Part shown: positions 1 to 11,215 of the stretch, in pieces | How positions within the stretch are numbered: position 1 is the first letter of the stretch | Layout: every line of letters begins with the position of its first letter | NCBI RefSeq assembly: GCF_020740795.1 | Contig: NC_067282.1 | Span: 53,885,290 to 53,949,289, forward strand | DNA from: Apus apus | Taxonomy: Eukaryota; Chordata; Aves; Apodiformes; Apodidae | Length of the DNA: 64,000 bases | Reading direction: 5' to 3' | The notes under the pieces: model-generated | Database searches by the model: none | What the model saw: the letters and a program-made list of their open reading frames with translations, nothing else | Told to the model about the DNA's origin: nothing | Program-made: the position numbers and the translations under genes

Positions 1-289
1 CTGGGGCTTTACCCAGACTGAAGAGGAGGCGCTGGGGTGGCAGCTGAAGTATTTAAGAGCCACTCCAGGGAATGGCAGGGCTCTGCCAGCTCGGAGCCTC
101 CCACCAGCTCTCTCCTTCTCTTGTCAAGAGCACTGCGGCGTAGGCAGGGTGGGAGCCGAGCTGGGGGGAAGTCCCCTGCAGCTGGAGTTCCCTTGGCACC
201 GTCCCCCTGCAAAAGCCTGCGGCTCAGGTCGCTGAGATGGCCCAGCATGGCAAAAAAAGGAAAAAAAAGAAAAGTAAAAAAAAAGTAAA
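1..289. other. Flank 3' of ZIC5, no gene recognised
   Basis: Moderately GC-rich sequence beyond the likely ZIC5 3' end. It ends in an A-rich stretch (about 248-297) that reads as T-rich on the ZIC5 strand and could be the downstream element of its polyadenylation site. In mammals CLYBL lies on this side of ZIC5, but no CLYBL-like coding sequence is visible here. Confidence 0.5.
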
Positions 290-306
290 AAAAAAGTCCG
301 AGTCTC

Positions 307-312
307 TTTAAT
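307..312 (-). terminator. ZIC5: Candidate ZIC5 poly(A) signal (ATTAAA)
   Basis: On the minus strand ATTAAA lies about 203 bases after the ZIC5 stop and is followed by a long T-rich stretch, the usual layout of a vertebrate cleavage site. The 3' UTR would then be only about 220 bases, which is short for a ZIC gene. A more distal site outside the window is possible. Confidence 0.4.
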
Positions 313-514
313 TAAATTAGTTACCGTACAAACACCATAGGGTTTCGTACAAGGAATAAATAGCGCGAGTCAAACCTGATGGCACTTCCACCCCAGCCTC
401 TCCGTGCCAGGTGGGTACCGCAGCTGCCTGGGCCAGCGCGGCATGGCCGGGGCCACCGGCGGCACGGCCCGGCACAGCTTGGCCCGGCACGGCCCGGCTC
501 GGCTCGGCACGGCC

Positions 515-972
515 CTAGGGAGCGGTTCTGCCCCCCGAGGTCCTGTGGGGTTCGTCCTCCTCGGAGGCTGGGGAGGTATCGCGGCTGGAGGGGGTGCGGG
601 GCCGGCGGGGAGCCCCCCCAGCCTGACAGACGTACCACTCGCTTAGGTTGGTGACCGGCGGGGAGAGGGCGGCGGCGCGGCCGCGGGGCGGGGGCTCGGC
701 GGCCGGGTCGGTCTCGGGGGGCAGCGGGCCATCGGGGGGCCCCGTCGCCGCGTAGCCCTGGGAGCCCGGCGGCGGGGAGGGCGGCGGAGACTTGCAGTGG
801 ATTTTCATGTGCTTCCGCAGGGAGCTGGGATGGGTGTAGGACTTGTCGCAGCCGCGGATCTTGCAGTAGTAGGGCTTGTCCGAGGTGTGGACGTGGGAGT
901 GCTTCTTGCGGTCGCTGCTGTTGGCGAACTTCCTCTCGCAGCCGTCGAACTCGCACTTGAAGGGCTTCTCTC
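515..972 (-). CDS. ZIC5: ZIC5 coding exon 2 (zinc fingers 4-5 and C-terminus)
   Basis: This is the terminal coding exon of ZIC5, 458 bases including the TAG stop at 517-515. It begins after a clean acceptor (ggcag, AG at 974-973) in phase 1 and completes the glycine codon split by the intron. It encodes finger 4 (C431, C436, H449, H453, numbered from the upstream Met at 6796) and finger 5 (C461, C466, H479, H483). The TGEKPF and TSDKPY linkers of the ZIC family are present. Next comes a Pro/Ser-rich tail with the family motif [12 protein letters not shown], then an acidic stretch (SEEDE). Finger 5 and the tail share one exon. This matches ZIC5, which lacks the third intron-separated exon of ZIC1-3; ZIC2 in this window has that intron. 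The match to vertebrate ZIC5 is very strong. Confidence 0.96.
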
Positions 973-2335
973 CTGCCGGGACAACAGCAACGGCACCGTT
1001 ACCGACGGGCAGGGACACAGCCCTGCCCGCAGCCTGCCCGAGGCACCGCCCGGGGCAGCCCCTCCGCAGCCCGGCCTCGGGGGGCGAGCAGCCGGGCAAA
1101 GCCTCTCCTTTCCTCCTTCTCCTTCCCTCTCCCCTTTTTCCTTCCCCCTCTCTCGACAGTCGTGACATGCGCGAGACTTCCGAATTCCACCCCCGTGTTC
1201 TGCAGACCGTGAGCGGTGGCTGGCGGCCTCCAGGCCCCAAGCCCCGGGCTGGCGGCGGGGCCCTGCCTTGTTTGCCCTCTACGGCGCTCCCCTCGCACAC
1301 GAGAAACCTTCATTACCGCTCTAATGACCAAGCCCAAACAAAACCTCTCAATGCCTCCCAACGCCCGCGAGGGCTGGCGTTTGCCGGCAGCCTGGCTCGC
1401 CTGGCACATCTCCTGCGTAATCCTTTCCCAATGGGGCACTACGCTGGGGGAATAATTAGTTGCGGGGAAATAAAAGTAACACCTGTTTAAGCATCTCGAC
1501 ATAAAAGAGGGAGCACCCAGCGGCCCTTAACTGGGAAGCTGCAGGCTGGGGAGAGCAGCCCGGACACTGGTGATGACAGCAACGGGCTGCTGTTACCGCA
1601 GCTGGTTACCTCAGGCTAATTTGTGTCTAAAAAATCTCCGGCCGATCTATTTTAAGAGCTTTACGCATTGTTTAACTGTTAAAGGGGTTGTGAAAATCAG
1701 CCCCGGGCGGGTTTGCCTGAATACCTTTCACCTCCCCCCTCCACCCCACGCTCCTGACATCCCATACCCTGGGACATATACGTTCTGGTGCATATAGCCG
1801 TGCCCGGACCGACCCTTCCCCATAATTCCCGAATAGGGCCCAGTAAATGGCTATTGCTGGGGGAGGGGGAGGCGAAATGTGCCGTATCACTGTACTCCAC
1901 ACTGACTGGAGTTCCTTACAGCAACTTTTTCTTTCCTTGCCATGTTACACGTGAGCCTGGCACACACAGCCCTGCACTGGTAATCCTTGCCACGACTATT
2001 CCGACTCTTCAGTTAATAACGCTGCCTGGCTGCTGGATATTTTCAGATCTGTTATGCTTTGAACGCTCAGAAATACAAACCCATCAGCTCTCTCGGGGGA
2101 CATTTTATAGTTTTCACCAAAAGGCGATTTTAACTGTTCCTTCCGATTGTAAAAATTGTATCCTGTTTCGAAAAATAATCACGGAGAAAAGAAAACTATT
2201 TGCATTTTTTAAAACTAGCTATTTCTCCGCTGTTAATATAGAAACATGTGCCTCGGCAGCCTATCTACGCGTCAATTTTTCAATTAAAATCGCCTCGCCT
2301 ACCACTGAAGTGGTAGAACTAGAAAGAGTAAGTTT

Positions 2336-2340
<5 letters not shown>

Positions 2341-2368
<28 letters not shown>
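2341..2368 (+). repeat. Pure A28 homopolymer
   Basis: Twenty-eight consecutive A in the ZIC5 intron. No SINE or LINE body is recognisable immediately upstream, so it is not clearly a retrotransposon tail. Confidence 0.9.
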
Positions 2369-2369
<1 letters not shown>

Positions 2370-4724
2370 ATGGTAAGATAATGTATCTCGTGGGCTTAAA
2401 GTGGTTTTTCCATGTGCAGGGAACCCCCCGCATGCTACCACTCCCACCGAGGCAAATTTAGAGTCACCTTGTTTGTTCTTTTTGGTGTTTTTCTTTTTTT
2501 TTTCTGGATAAATAAAACGCATCTACCGAAGGTTTTGGCCACTTTATTTCCGTATTACTCTAAGGATGCAAGCTTACAAGTCCTGCTGTCGATGCTGGCC
2601 CTCAGGTGTAGCCCCCCTGCGAGATTCTCGGAGCCCACCGGGCTCCAGCGGCCGAGGAGCTGCTGCCCAAACAGGGTCCGCCAAGTCGGGACTTCAGGGA
2701 GGTGCTTTTTCCCCATGGGCTCACGCGTGGGCACCCTCCCGGGGAGCTGTGCACCCCTCGAGGAGCCAGGGGAGAGGGATACCCTCCCCCCCGGGCCCCT
2801 CCAGGAGCGCACAGCAGCTGGGTAGCTACTCCTCTCTAGCCTCCGGATCTCGACGATCCAATTCTACCCATATCCAGGAGTGGGGAAGGTCCCGGTGTGT
2901 CCCTGGCACGCTGACGAGGGCGTCACGTCAGAGTTTAACCGTTTGTAGGTGGTTTAAACCCAAGAAAGGAGGCGAGACGCCGGGCGCCGTCCCCTGACTC
3001 CTCCCTGCAGCAGCAGTGCCGGCGGCAGGGGGGGCATGGAGGGACTTTCTGGCCATCCTGTTTTGTTTTTTTCTATTCTTCTTTTTTTGGGGGGGGAAAT
3101 GGTCGAGGGGAACCTCAAAGACCTCGAGTACCGTCTCCGGCGAGGCCGCAGCAATTTAGCCGGGGGGAGGGTCCCCGTTAGGACGCAGCCCTCGCTGAGA
3201 GTGGGGACAGCGATTTGACCCTAAAATGGGACTGAGACGAAGGGCGCGATGTGCAGCTCCCGTGGTGATGCTTTAGAGGAAAAGAGGGAGAAAAATACGC
3301 AAGTACACGCCTCTTGAGTTACCGACATACTCTATTTTCCTGTAGGATTACCAGAAACCGTCAAAATCCTCTATTTATAGAATCATGGTGTTATTACTTC
3401 CCCTCTCCCCCCAAAAATGTCCATAATAAGCGAACAGTTTGTAAATCTCTCCTGCTCTTATGCTGCACATGACTAAATTCAAGCTGAGGTGGCAAAATTA
3501 CAGCAATTAATCTGATAGGGATGGGCAGAAGGTTTGGGATCCCTCGTCCATCACAGGGCTGTGCGTGGGGAAAGACTCACGATTGTTTCGCCCTCCCGCG
3601 GGCCGAACTGTCATTCTCTGGGGTCTGTTGCCCCCCAGCCTCGAGCCCCGAGGGCTGCTTTGTCTTAATGACCCCCTCTGCGTGGCGATGGCCACGCCCC
3701 GTGGGCTCATGCGTGGGGACTGTCTCGGAGTCTGTGCACCTCTCAAGAAGCTGTGGGTAGCCCTGCTGCAAACTCCTCCAACTTTCCTTTTCAAGGGGCC
3801 ATGTCATACTCAGGGCCCCGGGGCAACTCTCGATCACAGCTCAGAGCTGCAAACTGTGCCCGATACATGTTTGCGTTATTTTTGGGGGCCCCTTCTGCCG
3901 TTGAATACCTCTGCCCTCCATCAAGCCTCCCCGGACTCGCCGCTTTCCCCTCTTTGGAGCTAGAATGGGTGAGTCCTCGGTGAAGTTTTTCTTTTCCAAA
4001 TCAAGACAGATGGGAACGGCTAGGTGACAAAAACAAGGACCTCCAGCATTTAACTCATTCCGCCTTGCCATTAACACAACAACAACCACCTCTAAAAAAT
4101 GTGTCAGCCCCCTCTCCCCGCCCCCTCCCCCCCGCTCTGGAGGCAGAGCTGGGCATCCTCAGGTCTCCGCAGCTACACATGGGCTCATGGCTAACATATT
4201 CTGGAGATAAAAATCTATAATCCTTTCCGCCATGGGCCATTTGGTTTTATATCGGAACAACACGTTGCACGGTCGCCGCTTTTCTCTTCCCGAGCAGCAC
4301 ACAATAAATCAAGAAAGCAATTACGGCAACTCCACTTCCTTAAGTGTCCTCCGAGGAATTATATTTGTCTGCCACTATAAATCCCGGCTTGGTTCGTTTT
4401 CGGCAGAGTTTTTACACCCGGAGCGAAATGCGTATTTCGGGAGTGGTGAGAAAGGAGAAGAAGTGGGAAGAAGAGGGGGGAAAATAAAAATAATAATAAA
4501 AAATACTCAAACACACCCCGAGCCCCCCCAGGAACCCCGCGCTGGGCCCAGCCTGTCCCGCGGGGCATCCCCCGGAGGTGCCGTTCCCTCCTCCCGCAGC
4601 TCCCGCTCCGCCGACCCTGGCCGGGCCTCGGGGCTGCTTTGAAGTTTCCTTCTCAGCTGCACAAAGAAAAAGGGAAGCGTCCTCCGGCGAGTGCCATCCC
4701 CGCCCTGCACCCTAGTTCCCGGCT

Positions 4725-4925
4725 CCGCTGGTACCGCTGCAGGCGGAAGCAGCCCGGGCAGCCTTGGGAGCGGGGTCAGTATCGGTAGCCCCGGTGCTAC
4801 AGGCAGCCCCGGTAGTACCGGCTGTCCCGGTAGCAGCTGCGGCGCCAGCAGCCCCGGCAGTATCGGTAGCTCCGGTACTGAGGGCTAACCCCATAGCTGG
4901 GGCAGCCCGGTAACCCCGGTAGCCG
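4725..4925. repeat. Degenerate GC-rich minisatellite in the ZIC5 intron
   Basis: Many imperfect copies of a roughly 9-base unit related to GGTAGCCCC or GGTACCGGC occur in tandem. The unit length of three codons keeps both strands open over this stretch: the plus strand reads as Gly/Ser/Pro repeats and the minus strand as Ala/Gly/Thr repeats. The openness is explained by the repeat and is not evidence of a gene. Confidence 0.7.
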
Positions 4926-5523
4926 CGGCCGCCCCGCTCGCCGCCCGCAGCGCAGGGGAACTGCGCCCCCAAGAGCCCCCGCAGCCCCATCTCCGCCAGG
5001 CCGAGCGACCCCCGCGCCGCTCCATCCGGCAGGAAAAGCAGAACTGCCGACTTGAGGGCCGGGAGGGGGAAACGCCGCGCAGTTCGCTCTCCCCAGCCGT
5101 GGAGTGAGCCCCCCGGGGTTCCCCCGGGCAGGGGCGGCGGGGGCCGGACCGGTGCTTAACCTCTCCTCGCTCTTCCGCAGGGGCTGCTGCGTTATTTATT
5201 AATCGGTGCATTTATCCAGCGGTGTCGGGGTGTATGTAGGGAGGTGGGTGGCGAAGGGCGTGGGGAGGGAGATGCCCACGGTGCGGGGGGAGGGGGAAGA
5301 ACACGTGTGTGCAGGGCAGAGGGGCCGGGTGCCTGTGCGTGGCTGTGTGTGCGTGGCCCGTGTGCTTCCGAATTACTTATTCATGAAAAAAGTCACACGT
5401 CCGGCGGTGCGTAGGAAAGGAGGAAAAGACAGAGGAAAAGGAAAATAATCATAATAAAAAATAAATTAAAAGGGAAGAAAACCGTTACAGAAACAGAGGG
5501 CGGAGGAGAGGGGAAGCACCCAC

Positions 5524-6796
5524 CTGTATGAGTCCGCTTGTGGATCTTGAGGTTTTCAGAGCGGGCAAAGACCTTCCCGCAGCCGGGGAAGGGGCAGGGG
5601 AAGGGCTTCTCTCCCGTGTGCACTCGGATGTGGTTGATGAGTTTGTATTTCGCTTTGAAGGGCTTGCCTTCGCGGGGACACTCCTCCCAGTAGCACACGT
5701 GGCTGCTCTGCTCGGGCCCGCCGACGTGCTCCACGGTGACATGGCTCACCAGCTCCTGCATCGTGCTGAAAGTTTTGGAGCAGGGCTTCCTACCGGCCGG
5801 TGGAGGTGGCGGAGGCGGAGGAGGAGGCGTCTCCCGGTCGATCCACTTGCAGATCAGCTCTTGTTTGATGGGCTGACGCATGTACCGCAGGAAGGCCCCG
5901 GCCGCCGCCGCCCCGACGTGGGCATGGTGGTGGTGATGGTGGTGGTGATGGGGATGGTGGTGGTGCGGGTGTCCGTGGCCGCCCGCCGCCGCCGCCAGGT
6001 TGAGGTTGACGGAGCTGTAACCCTGCAGCGCCGAGGAGGAGGCAGCGGCGGCCCCGTAGTGCGCCTCGGGTCTCCCGTAGAGCTCCCCGGCGGCTGCCGC
6101 CAGCCCCAGCCGCATCTGCCCGTTGAGCGGCGGGTGGCGACCCGCAGGCGCGCCCTGCTCGCCGGGCGGCGGCGGAAAAGCAGCGTGGGCCCCGTCGGCC
6201 GCGCTGTAGGTGCCGGCGGCTGAGATGAAGACGCCGTGGGGCGGCGGGTGGGGGAGGTGGGGGGAGCCGGCGGGAGGGTGCTGCTCGCCCAGCGCCCCGT
6301 GAACGGCGGCGGCAGCAGGCAGCTCCCGCCGCAGGAGGAAGTCCCGGCCGGCCGCCCCCCCGGACGGGTAGCCCGGGAGGGCAGCGGCGGGCGGAGCGTA
6401 GGCGGCGGCGGTGGTGGCAGCGGCGGTGGCGGCGGTGGTGGTAGTGGCGGCAGCGGGCGCAGCGAAGGCGGCGGCGGCGGCGGTGAGAGCCTCGGGCGTG
6501 AGCTTGAGGGCGGCGGGCTGCGCCATGTGCTCGGGTCCGAGCGGCGTGAGGGCGCCGCCGGGGTCGCCGCCCGCGTCCCCGGGATGGAGGTGGGCCGCAT
6601 GGTGGGGGTGGACGTGGTGGTTCCCCAGCCCCGGGAAGCCTGTCATGTTCTGGTGAGGATGGGGCTGAGCCGCTGCCAAATCCGCTAATCTCAGTGTCGG
6701 GTTCCTCTTGCTCAAAGGGGGCTCCATAACGACACAGCCAAGCCCATCTACGCTCGCTGTTGTTATTTTTTTCCCCCTACCCGCCTTCAAAAACAT
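5524..6796 (-). CDS. ZIC5: ZIC5 coding exon 1 (N-terminus, ZOC motif, zinc fingers 1-3)
   Basis: ZIC5 is a nuclear C2H2 zinc-finger transcription factor of the ZIC/odd-paired family, active in dorsal neural tube and neural crest. Joined to exon 2 it gives 576 residues, against about 660 in human. It begins MFLKAGRG and continues to [10 protein letters not shown]. Both blocks match my recollection of mammalian ZIC5, so I start at 6796; an in-frame ATG at 6727 (MEPP) in better Kozak context (G at -3 and +4) would give 553 residues. Features: Ala/Thr-rich region; ZOC motif RDFLLRR (about 151-157); a His tract (about 278-291); the conserved [20 protein letters not shown] block; finger 1 (C316, C339, H352, H357) interrupted by ten prolines; finger 2 (C368, C373, H389, H393); finger 3 (C401, C406, H419, H423). 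Fingers 1 and 2 have the CxW variant (CKW, CYW). The donor is acaG|gtggg, phase 1. The identity is very sure; the exact start is not. Confidence 0.95.
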
Positions 6797-7000
6797 GTAT
6801 ATATTAAGCAGCTCTTTAACTTCTTTTGTCTGCGCTCCTAACTCCGCGCATCCCCGGCCCCGCTCTGGCCGCCCGCGATTGGCAGAGCCCTCACCACACT
6901 TCAGCGGCGCGGTGGGAAATACGGCTCGGACACGGCGCCGGAGGGATTGGACGGATCCCGATGATTGGCAGCGGCTGAGGCCGTGCGATTGGCTCCCTTT
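6797..7000 (-). promoter_or_regulatory. ZIC5: ZIC5 proximal promoter with four CCAAT boxes
   Basis: Four ATTGG pentamers on the plus strand (6878-6882, 6946-6950, 6964-6968, 6988-6992) read as CCAAT toward ZIC5. Three of them carry the CCAATC extension that favours NF-Y. They lie about 80-200 bases upstream of the MFLK codon. A TATA-like AATATATA lies at 6797-6806, immediately 5' of that ATG. If it is a working TATA box, transcription would begin near 6770 and only the MEPP start would be in that mRNA. The start site itself cannot be fixed from sequence. Confidence 0.65.
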
Positions 7001-10000
7001 CAGGCCGCCGGCGCAGCGGGGATCCGCCCCCGCCGCCCCCCCCCCCACCCGTCCCCCCTCGCCGCCCCCCGAAGTTGCACTTGCAAAACTTCGCGAGGGG
7101 CCCGACGGGGCGCACCCCCCTTTCCCCCGCCGGCAGCGGGCAGCAGCGGGCAGCAGCTGCAGCTCCCTCTGCGCTAGACGGGGGCCCTGGCTCGCAGGAG
7201 CTGCGCGGACGTGTTTACGTTTGCCATGCTGCGGGATTTCTCTCCTCGGAGCATCCCACGCGGGAGGGTGCTGCCGGGCTCCGCTCTCGGTTTCCTTCCC
7301 TTTTCTCTTCTTCTTCTTTCTTTTGTTTGTTTGTTTGTTTGTTTGTTTTTGGAGAGCCATCATTCATTCATCGCTGAGGCGGGAAAGCACGCCCTGATGA
7401 AACACAAGCCTCCCACACACACACCCCCACGCGAGCCTGAGGCTGTGTGTACGCTCATACCCACGGAGGGCGATTGAAGGCAACAGTAGGGGAAGTCAGC
7501 CAACGTGTTTCTACAAAGAAGGCAGCGGCGGGGGAGGGGAGGGGGATTCCTTTCCTTTAGAAAAGAAACGAGTAAGCAGCCGGGGGGAGACAAGCAGCAC
7601 ATGTTAGGGAGAAGTTTTGGATGGCCGCGTTCATCGCCTCCTTCTGGGCTTCCTCCTCCCGAGGTGTCGCGCGGCCCCTTCCTGTCGGGAGAGCAGCCCC
7701 GCGCCCTCGGAGCTTTAGGGTACCCAGGGGGGAGGGGGCCGGTTGGCTGAGAAATGGAAGAGTCCCCGACAGGGAAGGTGGGCTGGCAGCAGCTGCCGCT
7801 GTCGACGGAAAAGGCAGGAACAGTGAGGGGTCCCCTAGAGGGGTGCAGAGGGGAGGACCAGGTAGGAGGGGAGTCACGAGACCTTCCTTGGGGTGCTGAG
7901 TGTGTTGGTCCTCGAAAGTGACGTTCTTTGTGGAGAACCAAAACTGCCTCTTCCGCATAAAGAAGGATGCTGCCGTTTGGGGGTGCCGAAAAAACAGGCC
8001 CGGGAATTTCTCTGCCAACTGAAGAAGGGGAAAAAGCTTTGCCATTACTTTTGTCCTAAGCTGCAGGAGGAACGGTGGTCTTTATTGATCTGCTTTCCTT
8101 AGGCTACTGGTCCCTCTGGGAATGCCTGGCGCTCCCGCGCTTCTTTAGAAAGTGCAGGGTGCCTGCCCTTCCCTGTCTTCAGGGCAGCGAGAGACGCTCC
8201 TCCGCCACGCCAGGAGAGGAAACGGGGAGCGGGATGCCAGCAGATACCCCCACATACACCTCCCGGTCCTCCCCGGCCACCTAATCTCCTTGCCGCTGCC
8301 CTTTGCGGAGCCACTTTCAAAGGAAGCCCCATGCTGGTCCGGCATTTCCCGGCCAGGCTCCAGCGCCCCCCCTTCTGCCTTCCCCCGCTACTCACGTGGG
8401 GAAAACTCGCAGGATTTGGCCCACGGCTGCCAAAAGGGGGTCAGGGGCTGTAGCGCAGGAGCTGGCCCCGAGCGGAGCCCCGACTTCCTCTCCCCTCAAG
8501 GGGGAACAGGACCTGCCGGCACCCCCCACCTCGCTCCCCGGAGCCGAACTGATGCTTCGGCTCGCCTGGCCGTGGTGTGGGTTTCAGTGATGCTGCAAGG
8601 CAAGGAAGGAGAAGAAATAAGCCCCAGGTTTTAAAAGGGGCTGCTCGTTGGTTTTATTGCACAGTAAAAACTTCTCCTCGCTAGCTAGCCGTACGGGTAT
8701 TTATATACGTATATTTTCTACACATTCATCTGACCAGTGCCCTCTCCCCCTTCCCAAATTTTAGACAAGTCGCTGGACCGAGGTCCCAAGATGTAATGAT
8801 TTGATCGGAGATACTGAAGAACAGTGTCGCGGCTCCGCGGTACCTTGCGCACGCCTCCTCGTCCCGCTCTTGCTGAACGCAGCGTGATTCGTATCTGTCA
8901 TCGATTTAATATGTCTTAATTCAAATATATCCCCCAGATCAATTTCTTTTTATGAGGGGCTGTAAAACAAAGAAAATATTTTATACTTGGGTAATAGGCG
9001 GGTGACCTGAGACTCTGGAGGGGCGGGTTGGCCGAGACTCACGTGGAAATTCACCTTTTTTTAGGATGTCGGGAATGGAAGGTGGCTGCCCTGGCCGGGG
9101 CAATTTTAGGACCGTGGCAGGTTCAAAAGGGCCGTGAAGAGTTTAAAGCCCATTAACTCACCGACCCCAGCTCAGGCCCAGGCTGCCGTAGCGCTGGGGG
9201 GCTGCAGCGGAGGGGGGGGCGGGGGTGCTCCTTCCCTCCTCCCCCCGAATCCCCGGCAGCACCCGTCGGGGGTCGGCCCCGAGCCCCGCTCCCGCGGAGG
9301 AGCCGTCTGCAGAGCCCTCCCGCTGTTCCCCGCTCTCCGGCCGACCTGCCAAGGGACACCGGGGGAGGCTGCAGAGGCGGGGTGAAAGCCTGGAAGCCCT
9401 CAAATATATTTCGTAAAGGTCCCTGTAGAAACCGAGCTCGGGCTATCGGCTTTAGGAGGTGTTCAGCTGTAAAATGTTGTGCTGGAAGCCGCATTATGTA
9501 AATGTATGCTAATGATCATGAGCACCATTTACAAACAATCGTCTTTAATGCACGTCTTATTGATAGTTAGGGAGAGGGGAGCAATATTTTATAGCGTTTA
9601 CAACATTCTTCTGGGGAACCATTAGAAAGTGAGCGCAATTGCCGAGACCGAGATTTTTGACCTTCAAATCTCCCCAAACCTGCTAGAATATCTCACCACC
9701 CACCCGACCCGTCGTGGGGGGCTTTTTCACTCGCGGCGCGGTTCTCCACTACCTTGCTGCTTGGGGGGGGAGCGAACACGCGTGATCGGCAGTGGGTTCC
9801 ACCAGCAGAAGACGGGAGCGCCCCAAATCACAGCATCGCAGGGGCCGACACGGGCGGGGAGTAACCCCGGTACCCTCCTCATCGTCTCGTCGCGGGGATA
9901 GCAAGGAAGCTCCGGGACCCTGGACGTGAGAGAGGGGTCGAGGGTTAGAGAGGGGCGATTTGGCGTCTGGTTCCCTCACCTCTTTTCTGGAGGGGATCAG

Positions 10001-10379
10001 GGAATTGATATTTTATGCTTTTAAACATAAATTTCTCCTACGCCAAATAAACTCCGGGTTCTCCTCTCCCCATGGACGTAAGCGGTAGGCCGAGGGCTGG
10101 GAGACGGCCCCCGAGCGGGTGCCGGCACCGCGCCCGCTGTCAGAACTACCGGGGCCAGGAGCCGCCGCAAGTTCGGGACGGGAATTTACGGGCAAAAGAT
10201 TTGGAGCCGCCGTCTTCAGTGCGCGCCTCGCCAGGGAAAGTCGGTTCTATTCTCACACGTCTCCTTCGGGGATTTGCTCAAATAGGAAACCCAGGCCAAA
10301 TTTTGCTCTCTCTCCCCCTCTTCCCTCTCTCTGCAGCTGAACGTCACTGTTGGAAGAAGCTGTTGAGATAAATCAAATA

Positions 10380-10530
10380 GTGACACTTTGACGGCTTTAC
10401 TTGTATAAGCAATATGGTTACCATATGGCATTGTTATTTATGAATGACAGCATAAATTGTATTACAAAGTCCATCGCGCTTTATTGGGACGTTTATATGG
10501 GCATCTCCTGGCGGAAAAAGGTGCTTCTAA
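10380..10530. promoter_or_regulatory. Candidate conserved enhancer between ZIC5 and ZIC2
   Basis: An AT-rich, low-repeat island in GC-rich surroundings. It has a near-palindromic TATGGTTACCATATGG core at about 10411-10426, a homeobox-like TTATTTATGA stretch and a TTTATTGGGACG segment. Composition and position suggest a cis-regulatory element. This is inference; there is no direct proof. Confidence 0.35.
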
Positions 10531-10896
10531 TAAAACTCAGCGGTGCTGCCGCAGACCCAATTTTGGGGGCGTCGCGCAGAGCGGAGTGAGAGGCAGAGCA
10601 GAGTGAGGGGCACAGCGGGGCAAGGCACGGAGCGCGCAGAGTACACGGGCGTTCGCGGGTCCCTCCGCCGCTGCCGAGGAAGGCGGAGGCACCGGCTACC
10701 ATTTGGCCGCGGTTTCCCTCCGGGAAACCACCGCTACGCCTCTCCTGGCCCCCCTTGCCTCACGGCATCACCGGCCAGAGCGGGCTTTTATACTGCAACT
10801 TCTTAGATACAAGTGCAACTGAGATAAGAATAAATATTAATGGCACGAAAGAGAGTTGCTCCTTCCTCCTGCCCCTGTCCTGCCTTGCGGTTTCTT

Positions 10897-10921
10897 AAAA
10901 AAAAAAAAAAAAAAAAAAAAA
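10897..10921 (+). repeat. Pure A25 homopolymer
   Basis: Twenty-five consecutive A, with no retrotransposon body recognised next to it. Confidence 0.9.
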
Positions 10922-11084
10922 GGCATTTAAAAGTTACAGCTTTGGCTGAGATTTTCATTATTTCCCCTTTTTCTTTTACATTACGCTGCCGGTAGAGCCT
11001 GACAAAGAACTTTTGTCCCGAAGTGTGTTTTACAGAGGGAGGCTACAGCACAACACATGTGGTCTTCACGGGTCATAGGTCGAA

Positions 11085-11215
11085 CGGCCTAGAAGTGCCT
11101 CGGATCGGCACCATCAAAGATAACCTGCAACTTAATATCCTGTTGATGAGCTTGTTGAATTTATGAGTGTCTGTGATACAGACAACGCTGCAAGTGATTC
11201 CGCTCAATTGGCTTC
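11085..11215. promoter_or_regulatory. Candidate conserved enhancer between ZIC5 and ZIC2
   Basis: An AT-balanced, non-repetitive island with an ATCAAAGAT motif (about 11112-11120, matching a TCF/LEF core) and a CTCAATTGGC segment, flanked by GC-rich repetitive sequence on the right. The TCF/LEF match would fit Wnt input into ZIC expression, but the call rests on composition and one motif only. Confidence 0.3.

Larger units (their letters stand above)
973..5523 (-). other. ZIC5: ZIC5 intron (4.55 kb)
   Basis: This is the single intron of ZIC5, with donor GT at 5523-5522 and acceptor AG at 974-973, phase 1. I see no coding exon inside. Contents, left to right: a GA/CT-rich part near the acceptor; an AT-rich block (about 1990-2340) with an octamer motif ATTTGCAT at 2198-2205; a pure A28 run (2341-2368); a second AT-rich block around 3300-3510 and a third at about 4190-4400; and a degenerate GC-rich minisatellite at about 4725-4925. 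The AT-rich blocks stand out from the GC-rich surroundings and are candidates for conserved enhancers. Confidence 0.85.

Noticed and set aside
4691-4990. Collagen-like Gly-Ser-Pro open frame and its Ala/Thr-rich antisense
   Set aside because: Explained by a nine-base minisatellite inside the ZIC5 intron.
6797-7363. Further upstream extension of the ZIC5 frame to 7363
   Set aside because: The extension crosses the CCAAT-box promoter and is low-complexity. Similarity to ZIC5 stops at MFLKAGRG.
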